Assembly: GCA_913058265.1 (NCBI GenBank)
Contig: CAJXPQ010000002.1
Coordinates: forward strand, 186,001 to 250,000
DNA: 64,000 bases
Direction of reading: 5' to 3'
DNA from: an uncultured Oligoflexia bacterium
GTDB taxonomy: Bacteria; Bdellovibrionota; Bacteriovoracia; Bacteriovoracales; Bacteriovoracaceae
Below, one piece after another: positions 17,817 through 25,414 of the stretch. The notes below the pieces were generated by a model that was not told the origin of the DNA, did no database searches, and saw only the letters and a list, made by a program, of their open reading frames with translations. Positions within the stretch are counted from its first letter, which is position 1. Every line of letters begins with the position of its first letter. The position numbers and the translations under genes were made by a program.

Positions 17817-17841
17817 GGGGGTGAAATCTGATTTCACCCCC
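17817..17841 (-). terminator. Strong hairpin between the VWA gene and the Agl-Glt-like operon
   Basis: Perfect 11-bp inverted repeat: GGGGGTGAAAT at 17817-17827 and its complement at 17831-17841, with loop CTG. It lies 36 bp after the stop of the VWA lipoprotein gene. No long T tract follows on either strand, so it may be a terminator, an RNA-stability element or an attenuator in the leader of the downstream operon. Confidence 0.55.
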
Positions 17842-17876
17842 AAGTTTAATAGTTTAAGACAGTTAGCCTACTTGGC

Positions 17877-19052
17877 TTATTTATCTTCTACTGAGTAAAT
17901 AACTTCTATTTGTGCGTTATCAGTTGGAGCTGCATCAACATTGAACTGAATTGAGTTAGAGGCTGAAACATAGTTCCATTCAGTAACTTCAACACCATCA
18001 ACAAGGACCCTTATATCTGTAGTATCATAAGGCACAGCTGATAAAGAGAATTGTGTTGTTAATGTAGCGATTTGAGATCCCATATCAAGAAGTGTTTCAT
18101 GAAAATCACCCTTGATACTAGAACTCGATCCACCAGTTCTTTCACTCATTTCTAAATATCTCTCATGACCTCTTTGAATACCTCTTCTGCCTTTGTAGCT
18201 TGAAGGATTCTGATTTTGATAAGAAAGATCCACAATACTGTAGGCCTTAATTAAATTGTCATTTTCTTTCCATTTAGAAATTTGCTTTAAATGCTCTGCA
18301 ACTTCTTTTTCAGACTGGTCAGCTTCATCTGATACATAAACTATTGCATAGTATGCATCATCTCTAAGCCACTTGTTTTGGAAACGGTTAGTAAAAACTT
18401 CAGAAGCTTTTAACCCTTTTTCCCATCCAGATCCTCTAACGCCAACTTTTACCATGTCTTTAAAGTCAGTCATGAACTGATCTTTGTCAGTATTAAGTTT
18501 AGTCGTTGTTAGTCTTGAAATTGAGTCTTTGAACTCTTTACCAGCATTATTACCCTGAGTATCGGTCGTCGTAACGGCCATTTGAAAATCGACACCTTTT
18601 TCCACAAATTCTTTGATAAAGGCATCAAAATTTTCACCTAAGGCTTTTTGCTCATCACCCATTGAACCAGAGTTATCAATAACCCAAAGGATATCGATTT
18701 TTTGTCCACTAGCTTCTTGCTTGAATTCATCACTCGCTGTTTTTAGGATAACCCCTGGAGGAGTTGTGTCATCGTCATCATTTCCGTCATCGTTTCCGTC
18801 ATCGTTTCCGTCATCATTTCCGTCATCATTTCCGTCATCGTTTCCGTCATCACCTGGAAGGTCAGGCTTTCCATCATCGTCAACGTCTTCCCAAGGAAGT
18901 TCCGCAATTTCATCTGGAAGATTCTCTGCATCGTATTGATCCTGAAGGGTATCAATATACTCTTTCTCGTAAAACTCTTCTTCCTTACATGAAGTAAGAC
19001 TGGTGCACAATAAGGTGACCAGTAGAAGACTTGCTAGTCCTTTTGTTTTCAT
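17877..19052 (-). CDS. Lipoprotein with von Willebrand factor A domain and GNDD repeat linker
   Basis: A 391-residue protein starting at ATG 19052. This start is supported by GGGAG about 12 bases upstream and gives a lipoprotein signal ending TSLTSC (Cys22). After an acidic stretch comes a linker of repeated Gly-Asn-Asp-Asp (about 68-95), then a VWA domain. Its MIDAS motif DNSGS is at about 126-130, inside ILWVIDNSGSMGDEQ, and YAIVYVSDEADQS lies later. VWA domains bind protein ligands through a metal ion. The C-terminal 60 residues look like a small beta domain. It reads in the same direction as the Agl-Glt-like operon but is separated by a hairpin. Exposed on a membrane surface, it could bind a partner or prey; this is inference. 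Confidence 0.8.
   Translation of the reverse strand: MKTKGLASLLLVTLLCTSLTSCKEEEFYEKEYIDTLQDQYDAENLPDEIAELPWEDVDDDGKPDLPGDDGNDDGNDDGNDDGNDDGNDDGNDDDDTTPPGVILKTASDEFKQEASGQKIDILWVIDNSGSMGDEQKALGENFDAFIKEFVEKGVDFQMAVTTTDTQGNNAGKEFKDSISRLTTTKLNTDKDQFMTDFKDMVKVGVRGSGWEKGLKASEVFTNRFQNKWLRDDAYYAIVYVSDEADQSEKEVAEHLKQISKWKENDNLIKAYSIVDLSYQNQNPSSYKGRRGIQRGHERYLEMSERTGGSSSSIKGDFHETLLDMGSQIATLTTQFSLSAVPYDTTDIRVLVDGVEVTEWNYVSASNSIQFNVDAAPTDNAQIEVIYSVEDK
18775..18846. repeat. 12-bp tandem repeat, six units, coding for Gly-Asn-Asp-Asp
   Basis: Six head-to-tail units of TCATCRTTTCCG on the plus strand (units start at 18775, 18787, 18799, 18811, 18823, 18835), differing only by A/G at one position. They encode the acidic linker of the VWA lipoprotein. 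Unit length is a multiple of three, so slippage would change linker length without breaking the frame. Confidence 0.9.
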
Positions 19053-19399
19053 AAACCGCTCCCGATTGGGCGTCATAGGCAAACAGAAGTAATAATACAA
19101 TAAAAAAAAGTATCAAAACTTTTGAATATAAAGGGTAGTCTGCCAAGCGGTTACTCTGATTTGATCCACATTAAACGAACAGCAACAACGTACGTACCAC
19201 ACAAGACCAGAGTGTTTTTTTGAATTCCCTCTATTTTCGACTATTTGAGTGTAATTATCAAGTATTACCTTTGTAATTCTTCTGATATTTAGGAATTACG
19301 TATGCTTAGGTATAAATTTCCGAGGAAAACTTTGCCAAAGCTAAAGTTTGGATAATGTTAAGTCAGACCTTCGACCGATAGAAATTGTGCGAGGTGAAT
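19053..19399. other. Divergent intergenic region
   Basis: About 350 bp between the VWA lipoprotein gene (minus) and the HExxH protein gene (plus). On the minus strand TTGATA with TATTAC 16 bases later, near 19100-19130, is a weak promoter candidate for the VWA gene. A short hairpin (AAACTTT, 9-base loop, AAAGTTT) lies near 19327-19350 before the plus-strand gene. No gene was found here. Confidence 0.4.
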
Positions 19400-19912
19400 A
19401 TGATTAATGTTGGAAAATTTTTAAAAAGAGAATTAAGTAAAGATGAAATGGTAAATTTTGTTTTAGAGCAAGAGGAGCATCGTTGGATATCTGAAAATAA
19501 TTATGTGAAAGCAAATTTTACTGATTTCCTGGAGAGGTTACCAAAAAGAGTTCTACAAAAAGTATTCTTTGAGAAGGTAACAACATTTGCTAGATCTAAT
19601 GGACGATATGCTTGTGCTGTAAGTCCTCTTCAGCAAAATGTAATCATTATATTTCCGGAACTATTTGAATTGTTAACAAAAACATTTGACGGGTGGGCCA
19701 GGGCAGTACTTGCTCATGAAGTAGGTCACATTATGTTAGAGCACTCTGAAAACTCTGATGACCCTATGGAAGCTCAGGTTGACGCAGATACTTTTGCATG
19801 CGACATGGGTTATCTAGACCAGTTGGAATCATTCTTACATGAACAACCCGAGACTGTTGAAAAAAGAGTGAGACTTACATTCTTAACGAATTACTATTTC
19901 GCTAATAACTAA
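19400..19912 (+). CDS. HExxH metallopeptidase-like protein
   Basis: A 170-residue protein without a signal peptide. HEVGH at 106-110, followed about 17 residues later by EAQVDADTFACDMG, gives the HExxH plus acidic ligand pattern seen in small M48- and ImmA/IrrE-like zinc peptidases. The rest is not recognised. A TTG at 19385 is in frame, but GAGGTG at 19391-19396 places the start at ATG 19400. It could be a regulatory protease or an inactive relative. It is transcribed alone, and its end overlaps the convergent MgtC gene by 4 bp. Confidence 0.65.
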   Translation: MINVGKFLKRELSKDEMVNFVLEQEEHRWISENNYVKANFTDFLERLPKRVLQKVFFEKVTTFARSNGRYACAVSPLQQNVIIIFPELFELLTKTFDGWARAVLAHEVGHIMLEHSENSDDPMEAQVDADTFACDMGYLDQLESFLHEQPETVEKRVRLTFLTNYYFANN

Positions 19913-20667
19913 AATTTTTCATTTGCTGTTAAAATAGATGGAACCGTTAGAATTTCTCTAGCGGTAACTTTCTTTACTCTAATGGCGTCAGTGGTGTCCG
20001 ATGTTAATCTTTCAATCGACCTTGGGTGACCATTAATATAGATATTTAGAATTCTCATTTCTTGAGTGAGATCATGTGTCTCTTCAGTCATGCTAATAAC
20101 TTTTACATTTTCCATTTCTAGAATATGAATAACTGTTTGCTGAACCGAACCGTATGATAGAACCTCAACATGATAATTATTTCTTTCATCTTCCCGTTCA
20201 ATTAATTTATTTATTGGATTAAGTAACCTAAGTACAACTAAAACGGTTAAAGAGAACATCGTTGCAACGAAAGGATAACCAACACCAATAGTGTACCCAA
20301 TGGCCGCTACAACCCAAATCGTTGCTGCTGTTGTAAGACCTGAAACACTCCCTCTTCCTTGAATAATAGCACCGGCTCCTAAAAAACCTATTCCACTTAC
20401 AATCTGAGCTGCGATTCGATTAGGATCAATCATATTACTATAGTCGGAAGTGTGAAGATTGAGTAAGGATATAGTGGTGTAGAGGGTTGCCCCAATACAA
20501 ATCATAATATTTGTTTTAAAACCTGCAGCTTTCATTTTGACTTCTCGGTCGTATCCTACAAGTCCACCTAGTAATAGTGCAAAAAGAATTTGGACACCAA
20601 TACCAAAGTAAATTGATACATTTCCAAAAACTTCCAATTCCATTGTTGTGTCAGCAAAGTTTATCAT
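19909..20667 (-). CDS. MgtC/SapB family membrane protein
   Basis: A 252-residue inner-membrane protein. The family signature GGLVGYDREVKMKAAGFKTN (about 35-54) is clear, followed by several membrane helices (GATLYTTISLL, IVSGIGFLGAGAI, TAATIWVVAAIGY, PFVATMFSLTVLVVL) and a soluble C-terminal domain of about 80 residues, likely ACT-like. MgtC proteins affect survival at low magnesium and, in several pathogens, life inside host cells. A role here in prey or stress is not shown. It is convergent with the HExxH gene. Confidence 0.88.
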   Translation of the reverse strand: MINFADTTMELEVFGNVSIYFGIGVQILFALLLGGLVGYDREVKMKAAGFKTNIMICIGATLYTTISLLNLHTSDYSNMIDPNRIAAQIVSGIGFLGAGAIIQGRGSVSGLTTAATIWVVAAIGYTIGVGYPFVATMFSLTVLVVLRLLNPINKLIEREDERNNYHVEVLSYGSVQQTVIHILEMENVKVISMTEETHDLTQEMRILNIYINGHPRSIERLTSDTTDAIRVKKVTAREILTVPSILTANEKF

Positions 20668-20761
20668 TGTTATTCCTTTGGTATTGATTGTAACTTATTT
20701 GTATAAGCTCGCAAAGGAGTATAAGATTTTTGCAATGATTTAATAAGTTATGGAGATGTAT

Positions 20762-21271
20762 ATGAGTATTTTTTCTTTTTTTAAAAATGAAAACGAGAGT
20801 GATGTAAAAAAATATAGTGCTCTTCATGAGAAGCTACAAAAAGAATACCCTTCTATGGAAGAGAAAGAATTGGTTATTACTAGTTGTGTTGCAGGCCTTC
20901 TGGCCAGAGTTGCATATGTGGACTTTGAGTTAGATCCAGGAGAGATGGAGCAAATTAAAGAGACTCTTAAGATTTGGAGTATTAGTAGTCTGGTTCACTC
21001 AGACTTAATCGCACTTATGGCGATTGACCACATTAAAGAGATGGCCGGCTTAGAGAATCATCTCTACGTTCATCCACTAAAAGAACATTTGAATAGTGAT
21101 GACCGGTTTATGTTACTTAAAGCATTATTTATACTAGCTGCAAGCGATGGTGAAGTAGCGTCAGTAGAGTCTGAAGAAATACGTACAATTACAAAAGGAC
21201 TTGAGCTTTCTAATCAACATTTCTTAGCAGCAAGAGCAGAAGTGGCCACGTTTCTTAAAGCATTGAAGTAA
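20762..21271 (+). CDS. TerB-like protein
   Basis: A 169-residue soluble, helical protein. The middle and end match the TerB/tellurite-resistance-like helical domain: CVAGLLARVAYVDFELDPGEMEQI early, then LLKALFILAASDGEVASVESEEI as the second acidic helix pair. TerB domains may bind metal ions near membranes. ATG 20750 is in frame, but TGGAG there is the ribosome site for ATG 20762. It stands alone with no other ter genes nearby, so tellurite resistance is not implied. Confidence 0.7.
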   Translation: MSIFSFFKNENESDVKKYSALHEKLQKEYPSMEEKELVITSCVAGLLARVAYVDFELDPGEMEQIKETLKIWSISSLVHSDLIALMAIDHIKEMAGLENHLYVHPLKEHLNSDDRFMLLKALFILAASDGEVASVESEEIRTITKGLELSNQHFLAARAEVATFLKALK

Positions 21272-21350
21272 GATTGTCATTTTTCTTTAAATTCTAAAGA
21301 GCTTTATGCTAGAATATAATTGACGATTGTAGAACTAGAACAGGATGTTC

Positions 21351-23162
21351 ATGGCATTAGCAAAGAAAGTTAAACAACAAGACGTTTATAAGCGATTTGA
21401 TCAACTGGATGGATCCCATCCATTTAAAAAAGTCCTGCCAGAAGGATTTGTAGATTATCCGGCACGAATTAGAAAGGGTGGTAAGGTATCCTACTTTAAC
21501 TTCACTCTTGCTAAAGAAATGGGACTAATTCCAGCAGATCATGATGGAAAGATAACTCCTGAACTTGAAGCTAAGATTCTACAGACTTTCAGTATCCAAA
21601 TCATTAATGAATTTGATCAAGAACAGGAAAGAAAATTTCCTGAGGCAGATATGAAGTCTGGGACTTATATGGCCACTAGATATCTCCAATTACAACATGA
21701 TAATAAACAAGGTAAAACTTCTGGTGACGGAAGAAGTGTTTGGAACGGCCAAGTCAAGTACAGAAGTAAAGTTTGGGATATTTCATCTGGCGGTACTGGG
21801 GCGACAAAATTAAGTCCAGCAACTAGTAAGTTTGGACGTTATTTTGAAACCGGAGATCCTACAATATCTTATGGTTGTGGATACGCTGAGGTCGATGAAG
21901 GCTTTGCGACCGCAATTTTAAGCCGAGTGTTTAATCAAAATAATTACTCTACAGAGAGATCTCTGGCAATTATTGAGTTCAAAAATAATATCTCCATAAA
22001 TATCAGAGCTCATAGAAATCTAATTCGCCCAAGTCATATGTTTTTATACTTAAAACAAGATGATCACCAATCCTTAAAGAGTATTGTGGATTACTATATC
22101 GAGAGACAGAGAGAATCTGAGGTGTGGAAAGATTGTCCTCAAAATTATCGTAAATATGACTTTTTCCTTAATCAAATCAAAGACACATTTGCAAAATTAT
22201 CTGCAAGGTTTGAAGATGATTATATTTTTTGTTGGCTTGACTGGGATGGAGATAATATTCTTATGGATGGTGGTATTATTGACTATGGGTCCGTAAGACA
22301 ATTTGGACTTTGCCATTATGAGTACAGGTATGATGATGTAGAACGTTTCTCTACCAATTTATATGAGCAAAAAACGAAAGCAAAATATATAGTTCAAACT
22401 TTTGCTCAGGTCGTAAACTATATACGAACCAAAGAGAAAGGCAGTATTACAGATTTTGCAAATCACGAAGTCCTTAATAGCTTTGAAGATGTATACGAGA
22501 ATCAAAAGGACTTAAACCTACTTCATCGATTAGGATTAAGCGAAAGAAAAGTAAAGCAAGTTCAAAAACGTGATCCTAAGTTGGTTGAAAACTTACGTAA
22601 ATCATTTTCATATTTTGAAAAAATGAAAACGAAAAAAGGTGAAGTTAAAATCTCTGATGGAAAAACTTGGGATGCTATCTTTAATATGCGTGATTTATTG
22701 AGAGAGTTACCTCAGGCTTTTATGCTGAGTGACTCTAACTTAGTTGCCGAGCAATTTGTCGAAATTATGACATCCTCGCTTGCTTCAAAAGAAGACTTAG
22801 AAATAAACTCATATAAAAAGCAGAAGATCGAAGAATTTCAAAAGTTGTATAAAGATATTATCAAGAAAACTGCAAAAATTTTTCAAGAAACAGAGAAAAA
22901 GACTCTGCTTGATATTTCACGAAGATCCCAAGTTATTAATAAGCCTAATCGTATAACTGGAGATGCTACGACCTTTATTATTAATGAAATATTGAAAAAA
23001 AGAAAAGAACTTTCAAACGAGAAGATTAATAACCTTCTAAATGCTCTTGAAGCAACTCAAAACCTTAACCCTGATCATAAAGTTAAATTTCCGCAAAAAT
23101 ATCCAGAAGGCATTTTGAATAAATTTATGGAAATCATAGAGGAACATAGAGAAGGGATATGA
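21351..23162 (+). CDS. Divergent SelO-like pseudokinase (protein AMPylase family)
   Basis: A 603-residue cytoplasmic protein. D301-N302 and the DYG Asp at 311 in WDGDNILMDGGIIDYGS have exactly the spacing of the SelO/YdiU catalytic and metal residues (TDN...DYG, ten residues apart). Upstream, FNFTLAKEMGL and SSGGTGATKLSP resemble the SelO N-terminus and glycine loop. Known SelO proteins attach AMP to proteins, often in redox control. The rest is very divergent, and the C-terminal 200 residues are helical and unlike typical SelO, with no selenocysteine-type tail. The start at 21351 has AGGA six bases upstream. It overlaps the S51 peptidase gene by 4 bp. Confidence 0.68.
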   Translation: MALAKKVKQQDVYKRFDQLDGSHPFKKVLPEGFVDYPARIRKGGKVSYFNFTLAKEMGLIPADHDGKITPELEAKILQTFSIQIINEFDQEQERKFPEADMKSGTYMATRYLQLQHDNKQGKTSGDGRSVWNGQVKYRSKVWDISSGGTGATKLSPATSKFGRYFETGDPTISYGCGYAEVDEGFATAILSRVFNQNNYSTERSLAIIEFKNNISINIRAHRNLIRPSHMFLYLKQDDHQSLKSIVDYYIERQRESEVWKDCPQNYRKYDFFLNQIKDTFAKLSARFEDDYIFCWLDWDGDNILMDGGIIDYGSVRQFGLCHYEYRYDDVERFSTNLYEQKTKAKYIVQTFAQVVNYIRTKEKGSITDFANHEVLNSFEDVYENQKDLNLLHRLGLSERKVKQVQKRDPKLVENLRKSFSYFEKMKTKKGEVKISDGKTWDAIFNMRDLLRELPQAFMLSDSNLVAEQFVEIMTSSLASKEDLEINSYKKQKIEEFQKLYKDIIKKTAKIFQETEKKTLLDISRRSQVINKPNRITGDATTFIINEILKKRKELSNEKINNLLNALEATQNLNPDHKVKFPQKYPEGILNKFMEIIEEHREGI

Positions 23163-23827
23163 AACTAGTCTTTTATGGTGGTGGTGATGCTGAGGAGAAT
23201 AGAACCTTAGATTCTAAGCTACTATCATTAATTAAAAATCAAAAAGAGCCTATCATCACCTTTATCCCAGCCTGTGGCCATGATTCGGATGAGTACTTTA
23301 ATGATATTGTCGATCAATATTCATCTCTCGGAGTTTCAAGAATTTTAAGATTAAATATTGACCAGCCATTTAGTGAATTTATGAAGGACAGTATTTTCTT
23401 ATCAGATATTATTCACCTTGGTGGGGGAAATACTTATTACTTCCTAAAACACTTAAAGAAATCAGGGATGATGCAAGGTCTTAAGGACTGGGCCCTCAAA
23501 GGAGGAATACTTTGCGGATTAAGTGCCGGCGCGATAATTATGACTCCTAGAATTGATACTGCTGGTTTTCCTGAATTTGATAAAGATGACAATGAGGAAA
23601 ATATTAAGAACTTAAACTCAATGAAATTAGTCAACTTTGACTTCTTTCCTCACTATAGAAATTCTAAGCGCTATGACGAAGCGCTAAGAAAGTACTCTCT
23701 TGGCAATAGCGCGCCAGTGTATGCTTGTCCAGACGGTGTAGGTATCATCGTGGAGGGCGAAGAGGTCCGATTTGTTGGAAAAGTTGCCTGTTTTTACGAA
23801 GGTAAAAAGCATTTTATAAATAAATAA
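23159..23827 (+). CDS. Peptidase S51 family protein (dipeptidase E-like)
   Basis: A 222-residue cytoplasmic hydrolase. GLSAGA at 120-125 holds the nucleophile Ser122, HLGGGNTYYF at 86-95 is the conserved glycine loop, and FFPHYRN holds the likely catalytic His165. The family includes peptidase E (cuts Asp-X dipeptides) and cyanophycinase. Length fits peptidase E. ATGA overlap with the SelO-like gene makes the two translationally coupled. Confidence 0.82.
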   Translation: MKLVFYGGGDAEENRTLDSKLLSLIKNQKEPIITFIPACGHDSDEYFNDIVDQYSSLGVSRILRLNIDQPFSEFMKDSIFLSDIIHLGGGNTYYFLKHLKKSGMMQGLKDWALKGGILCGLSAGAIIMTPRIDTAGFPEFDKDDNEENIKNLNSMKLVNFDFFPHYRNSKRYDEALRKYSLGNSAPVYACPDGVGIIVEGEEVRFVGKVACFYEGKKHFINK

Positions 23828-23874
23828 GATCCTGAATTCATTAAGTTTTAGTACATATTTTCGATAAGTTATTC

Positions 23875-24972
23875 ATGGCGATTACAAAAGAAAATTTTTT
23901 AAAGTTAGTTAAGTCAGCAGTCGTGAATGGTGTCAGTGATATCCATATTCGGACAGATGAAAAACCTTGTTTCCGAATGAGAGGAGATCTTATTCCTGTT
24001 AAGATGGATGACCTTACAGCTGTTGATCTTAAAACGATTGCTCGCATCTTGGTAAAGAGTGAAGAAGCAAAGGCAGACTTGGATAATTTGAAAGAACTTG
24101 ATGGTTCATTCCAGATCCTTAAACTATGTAGACTTAGATATAATCTTCTTAGGTATCAGGGAAAGCTTGGTATCATCCTACGAATTATCGATGTTGATGT
24201 ACCAACTACTGAGGCCTTAGGAATACCACTCGTGGTTAATAAAATAGCAAGTACTCATAATGGACTTGTCCTTGTAACCGGAGCAACGGGATCGGGAAAA
24301 AGTTCTACACTTGCAGCAATGATCAATCATGTGAATAGGACTAAACCACTGCATATTCTTACATTGGAAGATCCAGTTGAGTATATACATACGCCAATAA
24401 AAGCTCGCATAACTCAACGTGAAATTGGCGAAGACACCGAGGACTTTGCATCTGCTCTTAGATCTGCTTTAAGGCAAGATCCAGATATTATCTTAATTGG
24501 TGAGATGAGAGATGCTGAAACAATTGGTATCGCCTTAAAAGCTGCTGAGACGGGGCATCTCGTTTTTGGAACTGTCCATACCACAGATGCACTTAATACA
24601 ATTGGAAGACTTATTTCCATGTTTCCTCCTGAAGAGCAGGATGCTGTACGCGCAAGAATTGCAGATAATCTCTATGCCACAATTTCTCAGAGACTGCTAA
24701 AAACTATTGATGGGAAGGGGAGAGTTGCTGCTCAGGAAATTATGATTACTTCTCCAGGTATCAAAGAGGCCATTGCTGATGCAAACCGTATTGGTGAAAT
24801 TTATACCTATATCAAGAAAGGAAAAAATGGATCTGGAAGTCAAACCTTTGATCAGCATATCACTGACTTGTATAAGGCTAAAAAAATCACTATGGAAGAA
24901 GCCAAAATCAATGCGAGTAGCCCAGATGACTTTGAAAGAAACCTGATGTTTGGCGATGATGATGATGAATAG
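23875..24972 (+). CDS. pilT: Type IV pilus retraction ATPase PilT
   Basis: A 365-residue cytoplasmic hexameric ATPase that powers pilus retraction. Walker A GATGSGKSS is at 136-144, an Asp box precedes it, Walker B ILIGEMRD is at 206-213, and AETGHLVFGTVHT at 224-236 is a PilT/GspE hallmark with the His box. The N-terminal VSDIHIRTDEKP (PilT-N domain) is typical. The C-terminus is acidic (DDDDE). Predatory bacteria need type IV pili for prey entry, so pilus motors matter if the host guess is right. It ends 4 bp from the convergent broken dtd gene. It could be PilU, since the two are hard to tell apart. Confidence 0.9.
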   Translation: MAITKENFLKLVKSAVVNGVSDIHIRTDEKPCFRMRGDLIPVKMDDLTAVDLKTIARILVKSEEAKADLDNLKELDGSFQILKLCRLRYNLLRYQGKLGIILRIIDVDVPTTEALGIPLVVNKIASTHNGLVLVTGATGSGKSSTLAAMINHVNRTKPLHILTLEDPVEYIHTPIKARITQREIGEDTEDFASALRSALRQDPDIILIGEMRDAETIGIALKAAETGHLVFGTVHTTDALNTIGRLISMFPPEEQDAVRARIADNLYATISQRLLKTIDGKGRVAAQEIMITSPGIKEAIADANRIGEIYTYIKKGKNGSGSQTFDQHITDLYKAKKITMEEAKINASSPDDFERNLMFGDDDDE

Positions 24973-24976
24973 TTCT

Positions 24977-25414
24977 TTAGAAGTTTAGTATAAAAGTAAC
25001 CGGTCCATCATTGGTTGAGACAACTTTCATTTCTGCCCCAAACAATCCACTCCCTACATTCAATCCAGACTCCTTTAATTTGTCATTAAAGGTAGGATAA
25101 AAAATTTTAGCTTGCTGTGGAGGCATCGATTTTTCTAAACTCGGGCGATGGCCTTTAGATGCATCCCAACTGAGTGTGAATTGGCTAATGGATAAAATCG
25201 CTCCCTTCTTTTCAAAAATATCATGGTTCATTTTCGAATTTTCATCTTCAATGATTCTAAGCTTTTTTATCTTGTTAACAGCTTATTCAATGCTATTAAC
25301 GATATCTTGATTTTCAAAACAAACATAGAGTAGATAGCCATGTTCAATACTTCCAATCACCTCTTCATTAACAGTGACTGATGCTGATAAAACCCGTTGT
25401 ACTAAAACCTTCAT
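24977..25414 (-). pseudogene. dtd: D-aminoacyl-tRNA deacylase gene interrupted by one in-frame stop
   Basis: Read from ATG 25414 the frame gives 145 codons, the usual Dtd length. It begins MKVLVQRVLSASVTVNEEV and ends with the two catalytic signatures SQFTL and NDGPVTFI. Codon 44 (25285-25283) is TAA instead of a residue in the helix before AVNKIKKLRI. No frameshift is present and all other positions look conserved. Dtd removes D-amino acids and glycine wrongly attached to tRNA. Possible explanations are a recent mutation (TTA or CAA to TAA), an assembly error, or restart at ATG 25231 that would make only the C-terminal half. The ATG overlaps the stop of the ChaN-like gene by one base. Confidence 0.8.

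Noticed and set aside
18775-18846. Possible CRISPR array
   Set aside because: Units are 12 bp, adjacent and without spacers; it is a coding tandem repeat.
18613-18939. Open frame opposite the VWA lipoprotein with Ser-Phe-Pro-Ser repeats
   Set aside because: It is only the reverse reading of the 12-bp repeat; no start signal.
20762-21271. Tellurite-resistance operon
   Set aside because: Only a TerB-like domain is present; no other ter genes are nearby.
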